Positions 9,363 through 18,593 of a DNA stretch of 64,000 nt are shown piece after piece. Positions within the stretch are counted from its first letter, which is position 1, and the number at the start of each line of letters is the position of its first letter. Below the pieces are notes generated by a model, which searched no databases, was not told the origin of the DNA, and saw nothing but the letters and a program-made list of their open reading frames with translations. The DNA is taken from contig CAVVAR010000005.1 of NCBI GenBank assembly GCA_963746315.1, forward strand, positions 660,639 through 724,638, given 5' to 3'. A program made the position numbers and the translations under genes. Origin of the DNA: Ga0077555 sp963746315. Its GTDB lineage: Bacteria; Pseudomonadota; Alphaproteobacteria; Rhizobiales; Hyphomicrobiaceae.

Positions 9363-10127
9363 ATGTCTGCTTTCGTAATATTCTCACACCCTGCCTCGAT
9401 GGCTCGCGGGGCTCTGGCGGTCGCCACTGTTCTTCTCGTTGGTCTTTCGACTGCAGCAGCCAATCCTCTCGCCGATTGTGCGCGGGACGATGACCCCGCG
9501 ACCTCGCTTGCCGGATGCACCGAAATCATCAAGTCGGCCTGGGCGACAGACGAGCAGCAGATCCTGGCATTCAATAACCGCGCCAATGCGCTGAGCGCTC
9601 TCGGGCGACATAGCGAGGCGATCGAGGACTATGGCCGCGCGCTCGCCTTCGATCAGCACTACGGCAACGCGCTGTTCAACCGAGGCGGAACTCATCTCGA
9701 AGTTGGCAATCTCGGGGCGGCGATCGCCGACTTCGACGCCGTCATCAAGCTGGAGCCCAGCCGATGGGCCGCCTACAACAATCGCGGTCTGGCGAGGCTG
9801 AGGACGGGGCTTTACGAGGCCGGGATCGCAGATTTCACCAAGGCTATCGAGATCGAGCCCTCAGTGGCGTTCCTCTTCAATAACCGCGGCGTGGCGTGGC
9901 GAAGGATTGGGGACCGGTCGCGTGCGATCACGGATTTCAGTGCCGCGATCGGGCTCCAGCCTGGATATGTCGCCGCTCTGAACAGTCGGGGCGAACTGCA
10001 TCTCGCTGAAGGACGGCCAGCACTGGCGCTCGCCGATTTCAGAGATGCGCTGGCCGTAGATCCCACACATGCAGCAGCGCGTCGCAATCTGTCGGAACTC
10101 GACCAATCCGACGTGGCCGGGCGGTAG
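9363..10127 (+). CDS. Exported tetratricopeptide-repeat protein
   Basis: The protein is 254 aa with a signal peptide (GALAVATVLLVGLSTAAANP). Two cysteines follow in the mature N-terminus (ADCARDD, AGCTEI). About five TPR units follow (for example NALFNRGGTHLEVGNLGAAI, AAYNNRGLARLRTGLYEAGI, FLFNNRGVAWRRIGDRSRAI). TPR proteins of this type are periplasmic scaffolds; the partner is unknown. The start is fixed by an ideal Shine-Dalgarno AAAGGAGG at 9351-9358, 4 bases before the ATG. It is convergent with pdeM, 12 bp away. Confidence 0.8.
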   Translation: MSAFVIFSHPASMARGALAVATVLLVGLSTAAANPLADCARDDDPATSLAGCTEIIKSAWATDEQQILAFNNRANALSALGRHSEAIEDYGRALAFDQHYGNALFNRGGTHLEVGNLGAAIADFDAVIKLEPSRWAAYNNRGLARLRTGLYEAGIADFTKAIEIEPSVAFLFNNRGVAWRRIGDRSRAITDFSAAIGLQPGYVAALNSRGELHLAEGRPALALADFRDALAVDPTHAAARRNLSELDQSDVAGR

Positions 10128-10139
10128 CGCGTCTGCGCG

Positions 10140-10865
10140 TCAATCCGGTCCCAGGTTCGCGTGGGCAACCGGATAGACTCCGTTCTGGCCGAGCACATGG
10201 ACGTCGAAGCGACTTTCGGTGAACAGCGGGGCGAAAGCTCGATCGAGGACGTTCAGGCCCCCTGTGAAGGCACCGAAGGCCGGCATGACGAGACGATTGG
10301 CGTTGCCAACGAAGCAGGGGCGACGCATGCCAGCACCGCCGAGGACGACGCGTGCCGCCGGATGAAGGTGGCCGGCGATCTCGCCTGTAGCGCTTCCTGG
10401 CAACGGCTCGTGGCGGAGCACGAGACTACCGAGGTTCAGGCTCGAGGCGACGGCGCCGCCAAGAACGGCAGAGATTTCCGGGTCGTGGTTGCCGGTGATC
10501 CAAACCCACTCGCGGCCGGTCTGCAGGCGCGCGAGCTCGGATAATTCGGTGGCTCCGAGGCGGCTATCCGCAAAGCGATCGTGCAGGCTGTCGCCGAGAG
10601 CAACGACGCGTCGGGGCCGATAGCGTGTCAGCACGGCGGCGAGCCGGTGCAACGTCTCACGGGTATCATAGGGGGGCAGCATGATGCCGCGGACGGCGAA
10701 GGCCGAGCCCTTCTCGAGGTGCAAATCGGCGACGATGAGCGTGCTTTCGCCGGGTACGAAGAGGGCGCCGGAACGATCGGCCACTACCTCGATGCCGCCG
10801 ACCTGCATGGCGCTGACCTCGAACGAGCTGGACGGAGTGCGCGCTCCTCCGGCGGTTGCCCTCAT
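10140..10865 (-). CDS. pdeM: Ligase-associated DNA damage response endonuclease PdeM
   Basis: This calcineurin-like metallophosphoesterase has the metal-binding motifs in order: VADLHLEKGSAF, ALGDSLHD, ITGNHDPE and AGHLHPAA. The family is annotated as an endonuclease that works with a DEXH helicase, a DNA ligase and an exonuclease in DNA damage response. Here it sits 18 bp downstream of the helicase gene on the same strand, so the two are probably co-transcribed. The usual neighbouring ligase and exonuclease genes are absent. The length (241 aa) is normal. Confidence 0.9.
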   Translation of the reverse strand: MRATAGGARTPSSSFEVSAMQVGGIEVVADRSGALFVPGESTLIVADLHLEKGSAFAVRGIMLPPYDTRETLHRLAAVLTRYRPRRVVALGDSLHDRFADSRLGATELSELARLQTGREWVWITGNHDPEISAVLGGAVASSLNLGSLVLRHEPLPGSATGEIAGHLHPAARVVLGGAGMRRPCFVGNANRLVMPAFGAFTGGLNVLDRAFAPLFTESRFDVHVLGQNGVYPVAHANLGPD

Positions 10866-10883
10866 CTCATCCCCCCAACGTCC

Positions 10884-13487
10884 TTACTGCGTCGTCGCCT
10901 CGTCTCCTGCGGCGGTGGCGCGTAGCATTTCCTCAGCCGCCTCCCGCAGTGCGGCCTCGCGCGCGTCGCCGCCAACCGCCTCGCGGCCAAGCTCCAGCAT
11001 GATCGGCACGGCCAACGGCGATGCCCGCTCCAACGGAATGTGGCGCACGTGCCCCCTGATGCGGCGCAGGAACTCGCCAAGACGTGCGATATCCAAGAGC
11101 CCCGTCGCGGCATCCTTGTAGGCGGCCTCGAGCAGGACGTGGCCGGGATCGTGGCGGCGCAGCACATCGTAGACGAGACCTGCCGACACCGTCAGCTGCC
11201 GACCGTTCTTCTCCTTGCCCGGATGGCGGCGCTCGATCAACCCTGCAATCATGGCGCAATGACGGAACGTGCGGCGCATGAGGCTGGTCTCGGCGAGCCA
11301 GGCGTCGAGATCGTCGCCGAGCATGTCCTCGTCGAGCAGGCGGCCCAGATCGAGTGCGCCCTCGGTGATCATCACCGACAGGTCACCGAGGCCCCAGATC
11401 GACATCGCATAATCGTTGGCGAGAAAGCCCAGCGGCTTTGCGCCGGCGCGCTCGAGGCGTCGGGTCAGCAGCATGCCTAGCGTCTGATGGGCAAGACGGC
11501 CCTCGAACGGGTAGGCGACCATGTGATGGCGGCCGCCGTGGAAGAAGGTCTCGATCAGGACCTCGCCGGGGGCCGGCAGTGCCGAATGCTGCTGCTGCAG
11601 GCGAAGCCACTCGGCGACGGGCGTTGGGAGCCTCTGCCAGCGATCGGGCTCGGCGAGCATCTCACGAACGCGCTTGGCGAGATGGGTCGACAGGGGGAAG
11701 CGACCGCCGGGGTAGCTCGGCACGATCGGATCCTTGGCGGTGGCGCGGGAGACGAAGACCTCGTTGTCGCGGAAGCCTTCGAGCCGCAAGGTCTCACCAC
11801 CGAGCACGAAGGCGTCGCCGGGCTTGAGCTCGCCCGCGAACCACTCGTCGATCTCGCCGACGACACGGCCGCCGACCAGGGGCTTCGAGCCGGCTCGACC
11901 CGTGGCACCGCGGCGACCTACGAGACGGACCTTGACCATCGGGCTTTCGACGATGGTTCCGACATTGAGGCGGTACTGCTGGGCGACTCGCGGGTGAGCA
12001 ATGCGCAGGCGGCCATCATCGGTCGACTTGAGGCGGGCGAAGCGGTCGTAAGCGCGGAGGGCGTAGCCGCCCGTCGCCGCCAGATCCACGACGCGATCGA
12101 AGTCGGTGCGCGAGAGCCCGGCATAAGGCAGTGCGCTTGCAACCTCGGTGTGCAGCGCCTCGGGGTCGAATGGTCCAGCGCAGGCGACGCCGAGAACATG
12201 CTGGGCGAGCACGTCGAGGCCACCTTGGCGATTGACGACCGCGTCTTGGGCACCGGCCTCGGCGGCTTCCAGCGCGGCGCGGCACTCCAGCACCTCGAAG
12301 CGATTGGCCGGCACCAGCAGGGCCTTCGATGGCTCATCGAGCCGGTGGTTGGCGCGGCCGATGCGCTGGATGAGGCGGCTGGCGCCTTTCGGTGCGCCGA
12401 TGTGGATGACCAGGTCCACGTCGCCCCAGTCGATGCCGAGATCGAGGGTCGAGGTGGCGACTACGGCGCGGAGCTTTCCGGCGGCCATGGCCGCCTCGAC
12501 CTTGCGGCGCTGGGCAACGTCGAGCGAGCCGTGATGCAGTGCGATGGGGAGGCTTGCCTCGTTGGCTTTCCACAGCTCGTGGAACATCAGCTCGGCCTGG
12601 AGACGCGTGTTGACGAAGACGATGGCGAGCCGATGCCGGGCGATGGCGGCGAGCACGTCCGGGACCGCATAGCGGGCCGTGTGGCTCGCCCACGGAAGTG
12701 GATCCTCTGTCTCGAGGATGGTCACGTCGGGCGCGGCGCCCCCCGACAACGCGACGACGTCGGCGAGGCGGATCGCCCGATCGGCGCACGTCTGGGGGGC
12801 GAGCCAGGCGCGCAGCTCGGTGGGACGGGCGACGGTTGCGGAGAGGCCGGTCAGCACGAGCCCAGGCGCGAGCGCCCGCAGCCGGGCAAGGCCGAGCGCC
12901 AACAGATCGCCGCGCTTCGACGGAACGAGGGCATGCAACTCGTCCAGGATGACCGTCTCGAGGTCGGCGAACAGATAGCCTGCGTCCTCGCCCGAGATCA
13001 GCAGAGCAACCTGCTCGGGTGTCGTCAGCAGGATCTCCGGCGGGCGGGTGCGTTGGCGGGTGCGGCGCGATTGCGGCGTGTCGCCGGTGCGGGTCTCCAC
13101 CCTGAGACCAAGCCCCATCTCGGCGATGGGTTGCGTGAGATTGCGGGCGACGTCGACAGCCAGCGCTTTCAACGGTGAGATGTAGAGGGTTTTAAGGCCC
13201 GAACCCTTGCGCTCGGCACCTGGCGGCACGGTTGCGGCGACGAGGCTCGGCAGAAAGCCGGCCAGCGTCTTGCCGGCGCCCGTTGGGGCAATGAGCAGCG
13301 TCGAGCGGCGGTCTTGGGCCTGGGCCAGGAGAGAGAGCTGGTGTGGTCGAGGTGTCCAGCCCTTGGCAGCGAACCAGCCGGCGATCGGCTCGGGCAACGG
13401 CGTCACCGGCACGCGCTTCGAGGCCTTGGGAGTACCGGTGTCGCGGCGCCTCGCGCTCGCTGCCGGCTTCAACGAACGTGTCGCCAT
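10884..13487 (-). CDS. Ligase-associated DEXH-box helicase (Lhr type)
   Basis: The protein is 867 aa. Helicase motif I APTGAGKT is near residue 67. Motif Ia is LYISPLKAL, motif II is ILDELHAL (DELH) and motif III is GLSATV. Motifs IV to VI are VFVNTRLQAE, VATSTLDLGIDWGDVDLVIH and IQRIGRANHR. The large C-terminal region is typical of Lhr-like proteins that pair with PdeM in ligase-associated repair clusters. The start at 13487 (MATRSLKP) leaves a short basic tail before the helicase core. It is followed by pdeM. Confidence 0.9.
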   Translation of the reverse strand: MATRSLKPAASARRRDTGTPKASKRVPVTPLPEPIAGWFAAKGWTPRPHQLSLLAQAQDRRSTLLIAPTGAGKTLAGFLPSLVAATVPPGAERKGSGLKTLYISPLKALAVDVARNLTQPIAEMGLGLRVETRTGDTPQSRRTRQRTRPPEILLTTPEQVALLISGEDAGYLFADLETVILDELHALVPSKRGDLLALGLARLRALAPGLVLTGLSATVARPTELRAWLAPQTCADRAIRLADVVALSGGAAPDVTILETEDPLPWASHTARYAVPDVLAAIARHRLAIVFVNTRLQAELMFHELWKANEASLPIALHHGSLDVAQRRKVEAAMAAGKLRAVVATSTLDLGIDWGDVDLVIHIGAPKGASRLIQRIGRANHRLDEPSKALLVPANRFEVLECRAALEAAEAGAQDAVVNRQGGLDVLAQHVLGVACAGPFDPEALHTEVASALPYAGLSRTDFDRVVDLAATGGYALRAYDRFARLKSTDDGRLRIAHPRVAQQYRLNVGTIVESPMVKVRLVGRRGATGRAGSKPLVGGRVVGEIDEWFAGELKPGDAFVLGGETLRLEGFRDNEVFVSRATAKDPIVPSYPGGRFPLSTHLAKRVREMLAEPDRWQRLPTPVAEWLRLQQQHSALPAPGEVLIETFFHGGRHHMVAYPFEGRLAHQTLGMLLTRRLERAGAKPLGFLANDYAMSIWGLGDLSVMITEGALDLGRLLDEDMLGDDLDAWLAETSLMRRTFRHCAMIAGLIERRHPGKEKNGRQLTVSAGLVYDVLRRHDPGHVLLEAAYKDAATGLLDIARLGEFLRRIRGHVRHIPLERASPLAVPIMLELGREAVGGDAREAALREAAEEMLRATAAGDEATTQ

Positions 13488-13628
13488 ACGGTCCGTTCCG
13501 CCACGATTACGCTGGGGCGAGCCTGTCGCGATCGTCTGGCGTTCGTGCTATCCGAACGGCGCAAATGACCTCGATCCGGTCGGCGGCTGCAACTGACCAG
13601 CCGATCGGGCACGACCTGGGAGCGACGC

Positions 13629-13913
13629 GTGGACAGGAACAGGCTTCTCGGCGGCAATCCGATCGGCGTGATCGTGCGTCTCGTCGTGCTTTCGATCATC
13701 GTCGGCATTGTCATGTCGGCCCTCGATATCCGACCCGAGACCCTTCTTTATCATGTGCAGATGCTGATTTATCGCATCTCTATGCTCGGCTTCGGGGTGT
13801 TCGAGGGCATCTTTGGCTACTTCATCCTGGGCGCGGTGGTCGTGGTCCCGATCTGGCTCATCGCGCGGCTGCTTGGTCTGCTGGGCGGACGCAGCGGCGA
13901 TCGTCGCGACTGA
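13629..13913 (+). CDS. Small membrane protein, DUF6460-like
   Basis: The protein is 94 aa with two strongly hydrophobic segments (VIVRLVVLSIIVGIVMSALDI and FILGAVVVVPIWLIARLLGLL). An amphipathic segment lies between them, and a basic tail follows. The pattern matches a small inner-membrane family widespread in Hyphomicrobiales that I believe is DUF6460. Its function is unknown. The start is a GTG at 13629. The stop codon overlaps the ATG of the MATE gene by one base (TGATG), implying translational coupling. Confidence 0.75.
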   Translation: MDRNRLLGGNPIGVIVRLVVLSIIVGIVMSALDIRPETLLYHVQMLIYRISMLGFGVFEGIFGYFILGAVVVVPIWLIARLLGLLGGRSGDRRD

Positions 13914-15304
13914 TGAGGGACGAGGCTGGCGCCGGGGGCGCAGTGACGGCGGTGGCCGAGCCGGTCGACGGGCAAACCTCGTCAAGATCCGCTCCTGCAA
14001 AGATCGGGCACGCCGAGGTGCTGGCGATCGCTCTGCCGATCACGCTGTCCAACGCCACGGTGCCGCTGATCGGATTTGTCGATACCGCGGTCGTCGGGCA
14101 ACTTGGCGTGCCGCATCTGATGGGCGCGGTGGCGATCGGTGCCGTCATCTTCAACATGCTCTACTGGACGTTCTCGTTCCTCAGGATGGGCACGACGGGG
14201 CTCACCGCGCAGGCGCTGGGTGCCGGCCAGAACCGCGAGATCGCTGGGCACCTGCTGCGCGCGCTGATGGTGGCGCTGGTGTGCGGGGCCGGGCTCGTCC
14301 TGCTGCAAGTGCCGGTGCGGCTGGGTGCCTTCTGGCTGACGGGCGGATCGGCACAAGTGCTGGATGCCGCGACCAGCTATTTCAACATTCGCATATGGGC
14401 GGCGCCGGCGGGCCTCGTCAATTTCGCGCTGCTCGGATGGCTGATCGGCCTCGGACGGGCGGGCGTCGCCTTCCTTTTGCAGCTGTTTCTCAACCTCATG
14501 AACATCGCGCTCGCGCTGCTGTTCGGCCTGGTGCTCGAGGGCGGAGTTGCGGGTGTGGCATGGGGCGCGCTCGTCGCGGAAAATGTGGCCGCGCTGACGG
14601 GGCTCGTGATCGCGGTTCGGATCGCGCGCGGGATGGGGGCGCGTGCACCGCTCCTCGACGCGCTCGATGCCGGAAAGCTGAAGCGGTCGCTCGCGATCAA
14701 CGGTGATCTCGTCGTGCGGTCCCTGACCGGCTATGCGGCGCTGATCGTATTCACATCGGAGGGTGCCAGGGCGGGAGATGTGACGCTCGCGTCCAATGCG
14801 CTGCTGTTCAGCATCATGGCCATCGCGATCTACCTGCTCGACGGGTTCGCATTCGCGGCGGAAGCGCTGGTCGGCCGCAGCGTAGGGGCGCGGGATCGCG
14901 CCGGGTTCGACAGGGCCGTCAGGATATCGACGCTGTGGGCGGGCTTGTTTGCGGTCATGCTCGGCCTCGTCATCTGGATCGCGGGGCCGTTCATCATCGC
15001 GACGAGCGCCAAGAGCCCCGAGGTGCAGGCGGCGGCGCTGGCTTTTCTCATATGGGTCGCGCTCGGCCCGATCGCAGGCGTGTGGTGCTTTCAGCTCGAC
15101 GGCATCTTCACCGGGGCGACACGGACGCGCGACATGCGCAACATGATGATCGTCTCGATCGGGGTGTTCTTCGTCGCGTTCCTGATACTGGGCCGTGCTT
15201 TCGGCAATCACGGCCTGTGGGCATCCTATATGGTGCTGTTCATCGTTCGCGCGATCACGCTCGGCGCGCGTATGCCCAGCCTCGTGCGTGGCGCGTTCGG
15301 TTGA
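13913..15304 (+). CDS. MATE family efflux transporter (DinF-like)
   Basis: The protein is 463 aa with about 12 transmembrane helices. It carries the MATE signatures LPITLSNATVPLIGFVDTAVVGQLG, split over helix 1, and GTTGLTAQALGAGQNREI. The later helices include EALVGRSVGARDRAGFDRAV and a loop with DGIFTGATRTRDMRN. These exporters expel cationic or organic compounds using Na+ or H+ gradients. DinF-type members lack the N-terminal extension, as here. The start at 13913 overlaps the upstream stop by one base; a longer open frame reaching back to 13343 is antisense to the helicase gene and not used. Its stop abuts the MmgE/PrpD stop directly. Confidence 0.9.
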   Translation: MRDEAGAGGAVTAVAEPVDGQTSSRSAPAKIGHAEVLAIALPITLSNATVPLIGFVDTAVVGQLGVPHLMGAVAIGAVIFNMLYWTFSFLRMGTTGLTAQALGAGQNREIAGHLLRALMVALVCGAGLVLLQVPVRLGAFWLTGGSAQVLDAATSYFNIRIWAAPAGLVNFALLGWLIGLGRAGVAFLLQLFLNLMNIALALLFGLVLEGGVAGVAWGALVAENVAALTGLVIAVRIARGMGARAPLLDALDAGKLKRSLAINGDLVVRSLTGYAALIVFTSEGARAGDVTLASNALLFSIMAIAIYLLDGFAFAAEALVGRSVGARDRAGFDRAVRISTLWAGLFAVMLGLVIWIAGPFIIATSAKSPEVQAAALAFLIWVALGPIAGVWCFQLDGIFTGATRTRDMRNMMIVSIGVFFVAFLILGRAFGNHGLWASYMVLFIVRAITLGARMPSLVRGAFG

Positions 15305-16669
15305 TCAAGCCGGCGATGCGAGCAGACCGGCGAGGACTCGGACGTCGGAGGCGCTTTCCAGCCGATCCACGGCCTCGATCAGCCGGTCCGCGTTCTCTGC
15401 CGCGATAGGCCTGTGAGCGGCCGCAGCATTGCTGCGGAACTTGGCGAGATGAGCCTCGCGTGACAGCGGCTTGGCCGGATTGCCGAGGACGGTGTCGAGC
15501 GATGCGTTGTGACGCTGGCCATCGGTCATGACGATCCCGACCTCTACGGGCGTCAGCGCATTTGGATCGCCAGCATCCCGGATCTCGATGGCGATGCTCT
15601 GCGCGAGCGCGGCGGTCGCCGGGTCGCCATATATCCCGGGTGAGAAGTCGGCGAGGCCGAGTGTGCCGCTGATCAGCATGCGGGCGGCGGTGAAGCGTGC
15701 GCAAAGACGCGCGTAGTTGATATCCATATCCGGCTTCCATGGCCGGCCGACAAGGTGGTTCGTCAACGGCGGCACCCAGGCGGTGACGCGGTCGATGCGC
15801 TCGGGTGAAAACTCCGGCCGTGAGCGGATGTCGAGGCATGCCTCCATGACGCCGTGCGTGGCGCGGCCGGAGGGCCAGGGCTTGTGCGCCAGCTCGGTGA
15901 CACGCCAGATCTTGCCGAGCGTCGCGGCAACTGGTGCGGGATCGCCTTTGGCTTCGACCAGGCGGAAGTATCCGAAGGGACCCTCGAGAATATTCATCGG
16001 GCCTTCGAAGCCGGCGGCTGCAAGATCGCAGGCGACAACGGCGTTGCGGGCATTGAAGCCCATCTGGAGTGCAAGGAGCGGCGAGCCTTCGGTGTGGGCT
16101 TGCATGGTGCCAGAGACCTGGCCGTAGACGAGCGAGAAAGCCTGGGTCTGGCGCGCTGCGTCGAAGCCCATCAGCTTGCCGAGAGCCGCGGTTGCGCCGA
16201 AGGCACCAGCGGTTGCAGGACGAAAGAAGCGCAGGCCGGTTTCGGCGGCGAGCCCCAAGCCTGCTGCGACATCGACGCCCAAGGTGCAGGCAAGGATGAG
16301 ATCGCGTCCGCTGACGCCGCCAGCGCGCTCCGCCCCCGCCATGGCTGCCGCGAGAACGGCCGTCACGGCGTGCACGACGGCCTTCTCATGCACGCAATCG
16401 AACTCGGAGCAGTGGGTCTGGTAGGCATTGCACAGGGCTGCAGCCGGGGCCGGCAGGCGGGTACCATTGCCCCAGACGCGGGCGGCATCGCCCGCACCGG
16501 ACAGAGCCTGGGCCGCAACGAGCTCGGGCGCGCGAGGGCCGTTGCTACCGGCAAGGCCGACGCCCATCGCGTCGAGGATGAAGGTCTTGGCGGCCACCAC
16601 TGCCGCCTCGGGGAGATCCTCGTAGCGCGTGCGGGCTACGTGGTCCGCGAAGGCTGCAATGGCGTCCAT
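15305..16669 (-). CDS. MmgE/PrpD family protein
   Basis: The protein is 454 aa. Family hallmarks are AKTFILDAMGVGLAGSNGP near the N-terminus, NAYQTHCSEFDCVHEKAVVHAVTAVLAAAMAGAERAGGVSGRDLI (read across two helices) and HTEGSPLLALQMGFNARNAVVACDLAAAGFEGP. PrpD dehydrates 2-methylcitrate; many MmgE/PrpD paralogues act on other tricarboxylates or are uncharacterised. It lies 19 bp downstream of the TauD-type dioxygenase gene on the same strand, suggesting a shared catabolic operon rather than a methylcitrate cycle (no prpB or prpC nearby). Confidence 0.85.
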   Translation of the reverse strand: MDAIAAFADHVARTRYEDLPEAAVVAAKTFILDAMGVGLAGSNGPRAPELVAAQALSGAGDAARVWGNGTRLPAPAAALCNAYQTHCSEFDCVHEKAVVHAVTAVLAAAMAGAERAGGVSGRDLILACTLGVDVAAGLGLAAETGLRFFRPATAGAFGATAALGKLMGFDAARQTQAFSLVYGQVSGTMQAHTEGSPLLALQMGFNARNAVVACDLAAAGFEGPMNILEGPFGYFRLVEAKGDPAPVAATLGKIWRVTELAHKPWPSGRATHGVMEACLDIRSRPEFSPERIDRVTAWVPPLTNHLVGRPWKPDMDINYARLCARFTAARMLISGTLGLADFSPGIYGDPATAALAQSIAIEIRDAGDPNALTPVEVGIVMTDGQRHNASLDTVLGNPAKPLSREAHLAKFRSNAAAAHRPIAAENADRLIEAVDRLESASDVRVLAGLLASPA

Positions 16670-16688
16670 CCAGCGTGCTCCGATGCTT

Positions 16689-17576
16689 TCAGGCGGCCTC
16701 GGCCTGGGCGGTGGTCATGGTGTCGCCGGCGACTGTGGTCCGGCGCATGTCGCGCGGCTGGCTCGCGTCGTAGCGGCGGACGCGGTGCAGGACTTGGCGG
16801 TTGTCCCAGATGACGAGATCGTGGACCTGCCAGCGGTGGACGTAGACGTACTTCGGCTGCGTGGCGTGCTCGGTGAGATCGCGCAAAAGTATGCGCGCCT
16901 CGGGCATGGTCATGCCGAGGATCGCACCGGCGTGGGAGGACAGATAGAGCGATTTGCGGCCAGTCACGGGATGTTTGCGCACGAGGCGCTGGCGGACCGG
17001 CTTGAACATGGCCCTCTCCTCGTCGGTGAACTCGGTAAAGCCCAGCGACCCGCGCGAGTGCATCAGCGAGTGCTCGCAGACCATGTCGTCGATCTCGGCC
17101 TTGGTGGCGGCGTCGAGGTCGTCGTAGGCGGCGCGCATGTCGGCGAACTCGGTATTGCCGCCATTGGTGTTCAGGATGCGGCACGACAGCAGAGAGTACT
17201 TTGCCGGCACGGCGCGGAACGACGAGTCCGAGTGCCACAGCATGTTGCCGATGTTGAACAGGTGCTGGCGGCTGTCTTTCGGGAGGGGCTTGCCATCCTT
17301 GTCCAGATTGGAGACGTCGTTCATGCCCTCGGCCAGGCGTTTGTCCTTGTCTTTCGTGATGTTGCCACCGCGGGCGTTCTCGAGCGGACCGAAATTCCTC
17401 GAGAATGCCTGCTGTTGCTCGTCGGTGATCCCCTGACCGGGGAGCACGAGCACGGCGTACTTGTCCATGCCGGCCTCGAGGGCTGCGACCTCGTCCCTGG
17501 AGAGTGGTTTGGTCAGGTCGACACCGGAAACCTCGCCGGCAAATACGGGGGTCAACTGGCGGATGGAAACGGCCAT
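16689..17576 (-). CDS. TauD/TfdA-family Fe(II)/2-oxoglutarate dioxygenase
   Basis: The protein is 295 aa. The iron ligands are visible: WHSD gives His115 and Asp117, and the distal His lies in QVLHRVRRYD, where the nearby arginines bind 2-oxoglutarate. The N-terminus (IRQLTPVFAGEVSGVDLTKPL) is typical of TfdA/TauD enzymes that oxidatively cleave sulfonates, aryloxyalkanoates or related acids. The substrate is not predictable. The ATG at 17576 has AGGAGG 8 bases upstream and is preferred over an earlier in-frame start at 17618. It is the first gene of a pair with MmgE/PrpD. Confidence 0.88.
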   Translation of the reverse strand: MAVSIRQLTPVFAGEVSGVDLTKPLSRDEVAALEAGMDKYAVLVLPGQGITDEQQQAFSRNFGPLENARGGNITKDKDKRLAEGMNDVSNLDKDGKPLPKDSRQHLFNIGNMLWHSDSSFRAVPAKYSLLSCRILNTNGGNTEFADMRAAYDDLDAATKAEIDDMVCEHSLMHSRGSLGFTEFTDEERAMFKPVRQRLVRKHPVTGRKSLYLSSHAGAILGMTMPEARILLRDLTEHATQPKYVYVHRWQVHDLVIWDNRQVLHRVRRYDASQPRDMRRTTVAGDTMTTAQAEAA

Positions 17577-17779
17577 GGGGCATGCCTCCTGGTTAGGCTT
17601 GTTGACGCCGGACCTCACGAGCGGCGCATTGTGACGGCACTCAGGCTAGGTCAATCCGGTGGCCACGAAAAGTCCGGACATGCGAGCCGGTGCTCTGACG
17701 AGCGAAGGGCACAATATCGCATCGAGCGAGACCGGGGATAAGGCCGGCTCAATCGGGTACGCCGTCGCGCGGGACAGGC

Positions 17780-18472
17780 TCAGCGGCGACGGCCGAAGCC
17801 GCCGACGGTGTCGAGGGCAGCCCAGTTGCTCTGGAAAAGAGCGAACGCGACGAACAGCAGCCAGAAGTTGGTGGGTAGCGCCATCCACACCACCAAGGCC
17901 GTCACGACGAGACCGAGACCGGCGACAATGCGGGTGGACCAGATCGGACCGAGGATCGGGTGCAGCCAGGCGTCGAGCGTGCGGCCGCCGTCGAGGGGGT
18001 AGGACGGCAACAAGTTGAATACCAGCAACCAGAAATTGATGGCGGAGAGCGTCGCCAACGCGATGCCGAGCATGGGTTTGCCGAGGGCCCAGGCCTCGGT
18101 GGTGAGCGCGCCGAAGCCTTGCCACAGAATAAGGTTGGCCAGGGGACCCGCCAGGAAAATGACGGTCTGGGCCAGGATCGACCGCGGTAGCGAGGACGAG
18201 AAGCGCGCCACGCCGCCGAGACCGCCAATCTCGATCTCGTCCGTGCCGACTTTCCAGATCCGTGCGGCCAGCATGTGGCCGAGCTCGTGCAACAGGATCG
18301 AGGCCAGAATGCCGATGATGATCAGGATGCCGGCCGACATGAGCTGGGTGTCGCCGCCGGTGAAGTAGCGGTGGCTGAACAAGACCAGGATCAGCACCAG
18401 AAGCATGTCGAGGAAGATCGGCACGCCGCCGATGCGGCCGAGCTCGAAGCGGGTGATCATCGGGAAAAACAT
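17780..18472 (-). CDS. Site-2 protease family intramembrane metalloprotease (M50)
   Basis: The protein is about 230 aa with six hydrophobic segments. The zinc site HELGH lies in ILLHELGHMLAARIW, and the second motif is in NLLPSYPLDGGRTLDAWLHP. These are the S2P/M50B catalytic signatures. Such proteases cleave membrane-anchored regulators or process small membrane proteins. No C-terminal CBS domains are present. The frame is open to 18724, but family similarity starts near MITRFELGRIGGVPIFLD. I use the ATG at 18472; the ATG at 18460 is an equally good candidate. Confidence 0.85.
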   Translation of the reverse strand: MFFPMITRFELGRIGGVPIFLDMLLVLILVLFSHRYFTGGDTQLMSAGILIIIGILASILLHELGHMLAARIWKVGTDEIEIGGLGGVARFSSSLPRSILAQTVIFLAGPLANLILWQGFGALTTEAWALGKPMLGIALATLSAINFWLLVFNLLPSYPLDGGRTLDAWLHPILGPIWSTRIVAGLGLVVTALVVWMALPTNFWLLFVAFALFQSNWAALDTVGGFGRRR

Positions 18473-18593
18473 CCTTCGCAGCTTTCCATAGCCGCTGGCT
18501 ACCACACCACCTCCGAATCGACCATGACGATAAGCCTGCTGGCGCGTCGAGAACAGGGAAGGGGGCCCGTCGCGCCTGCACGGCCAGTTTTGA

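Noticed and set aside
11487..13178. 563-aa plus-strand open frame
   Set aside because: It is antisense to the DEXH helicase gene, whose motifs are complete. The antisense product has no recognisable domain.
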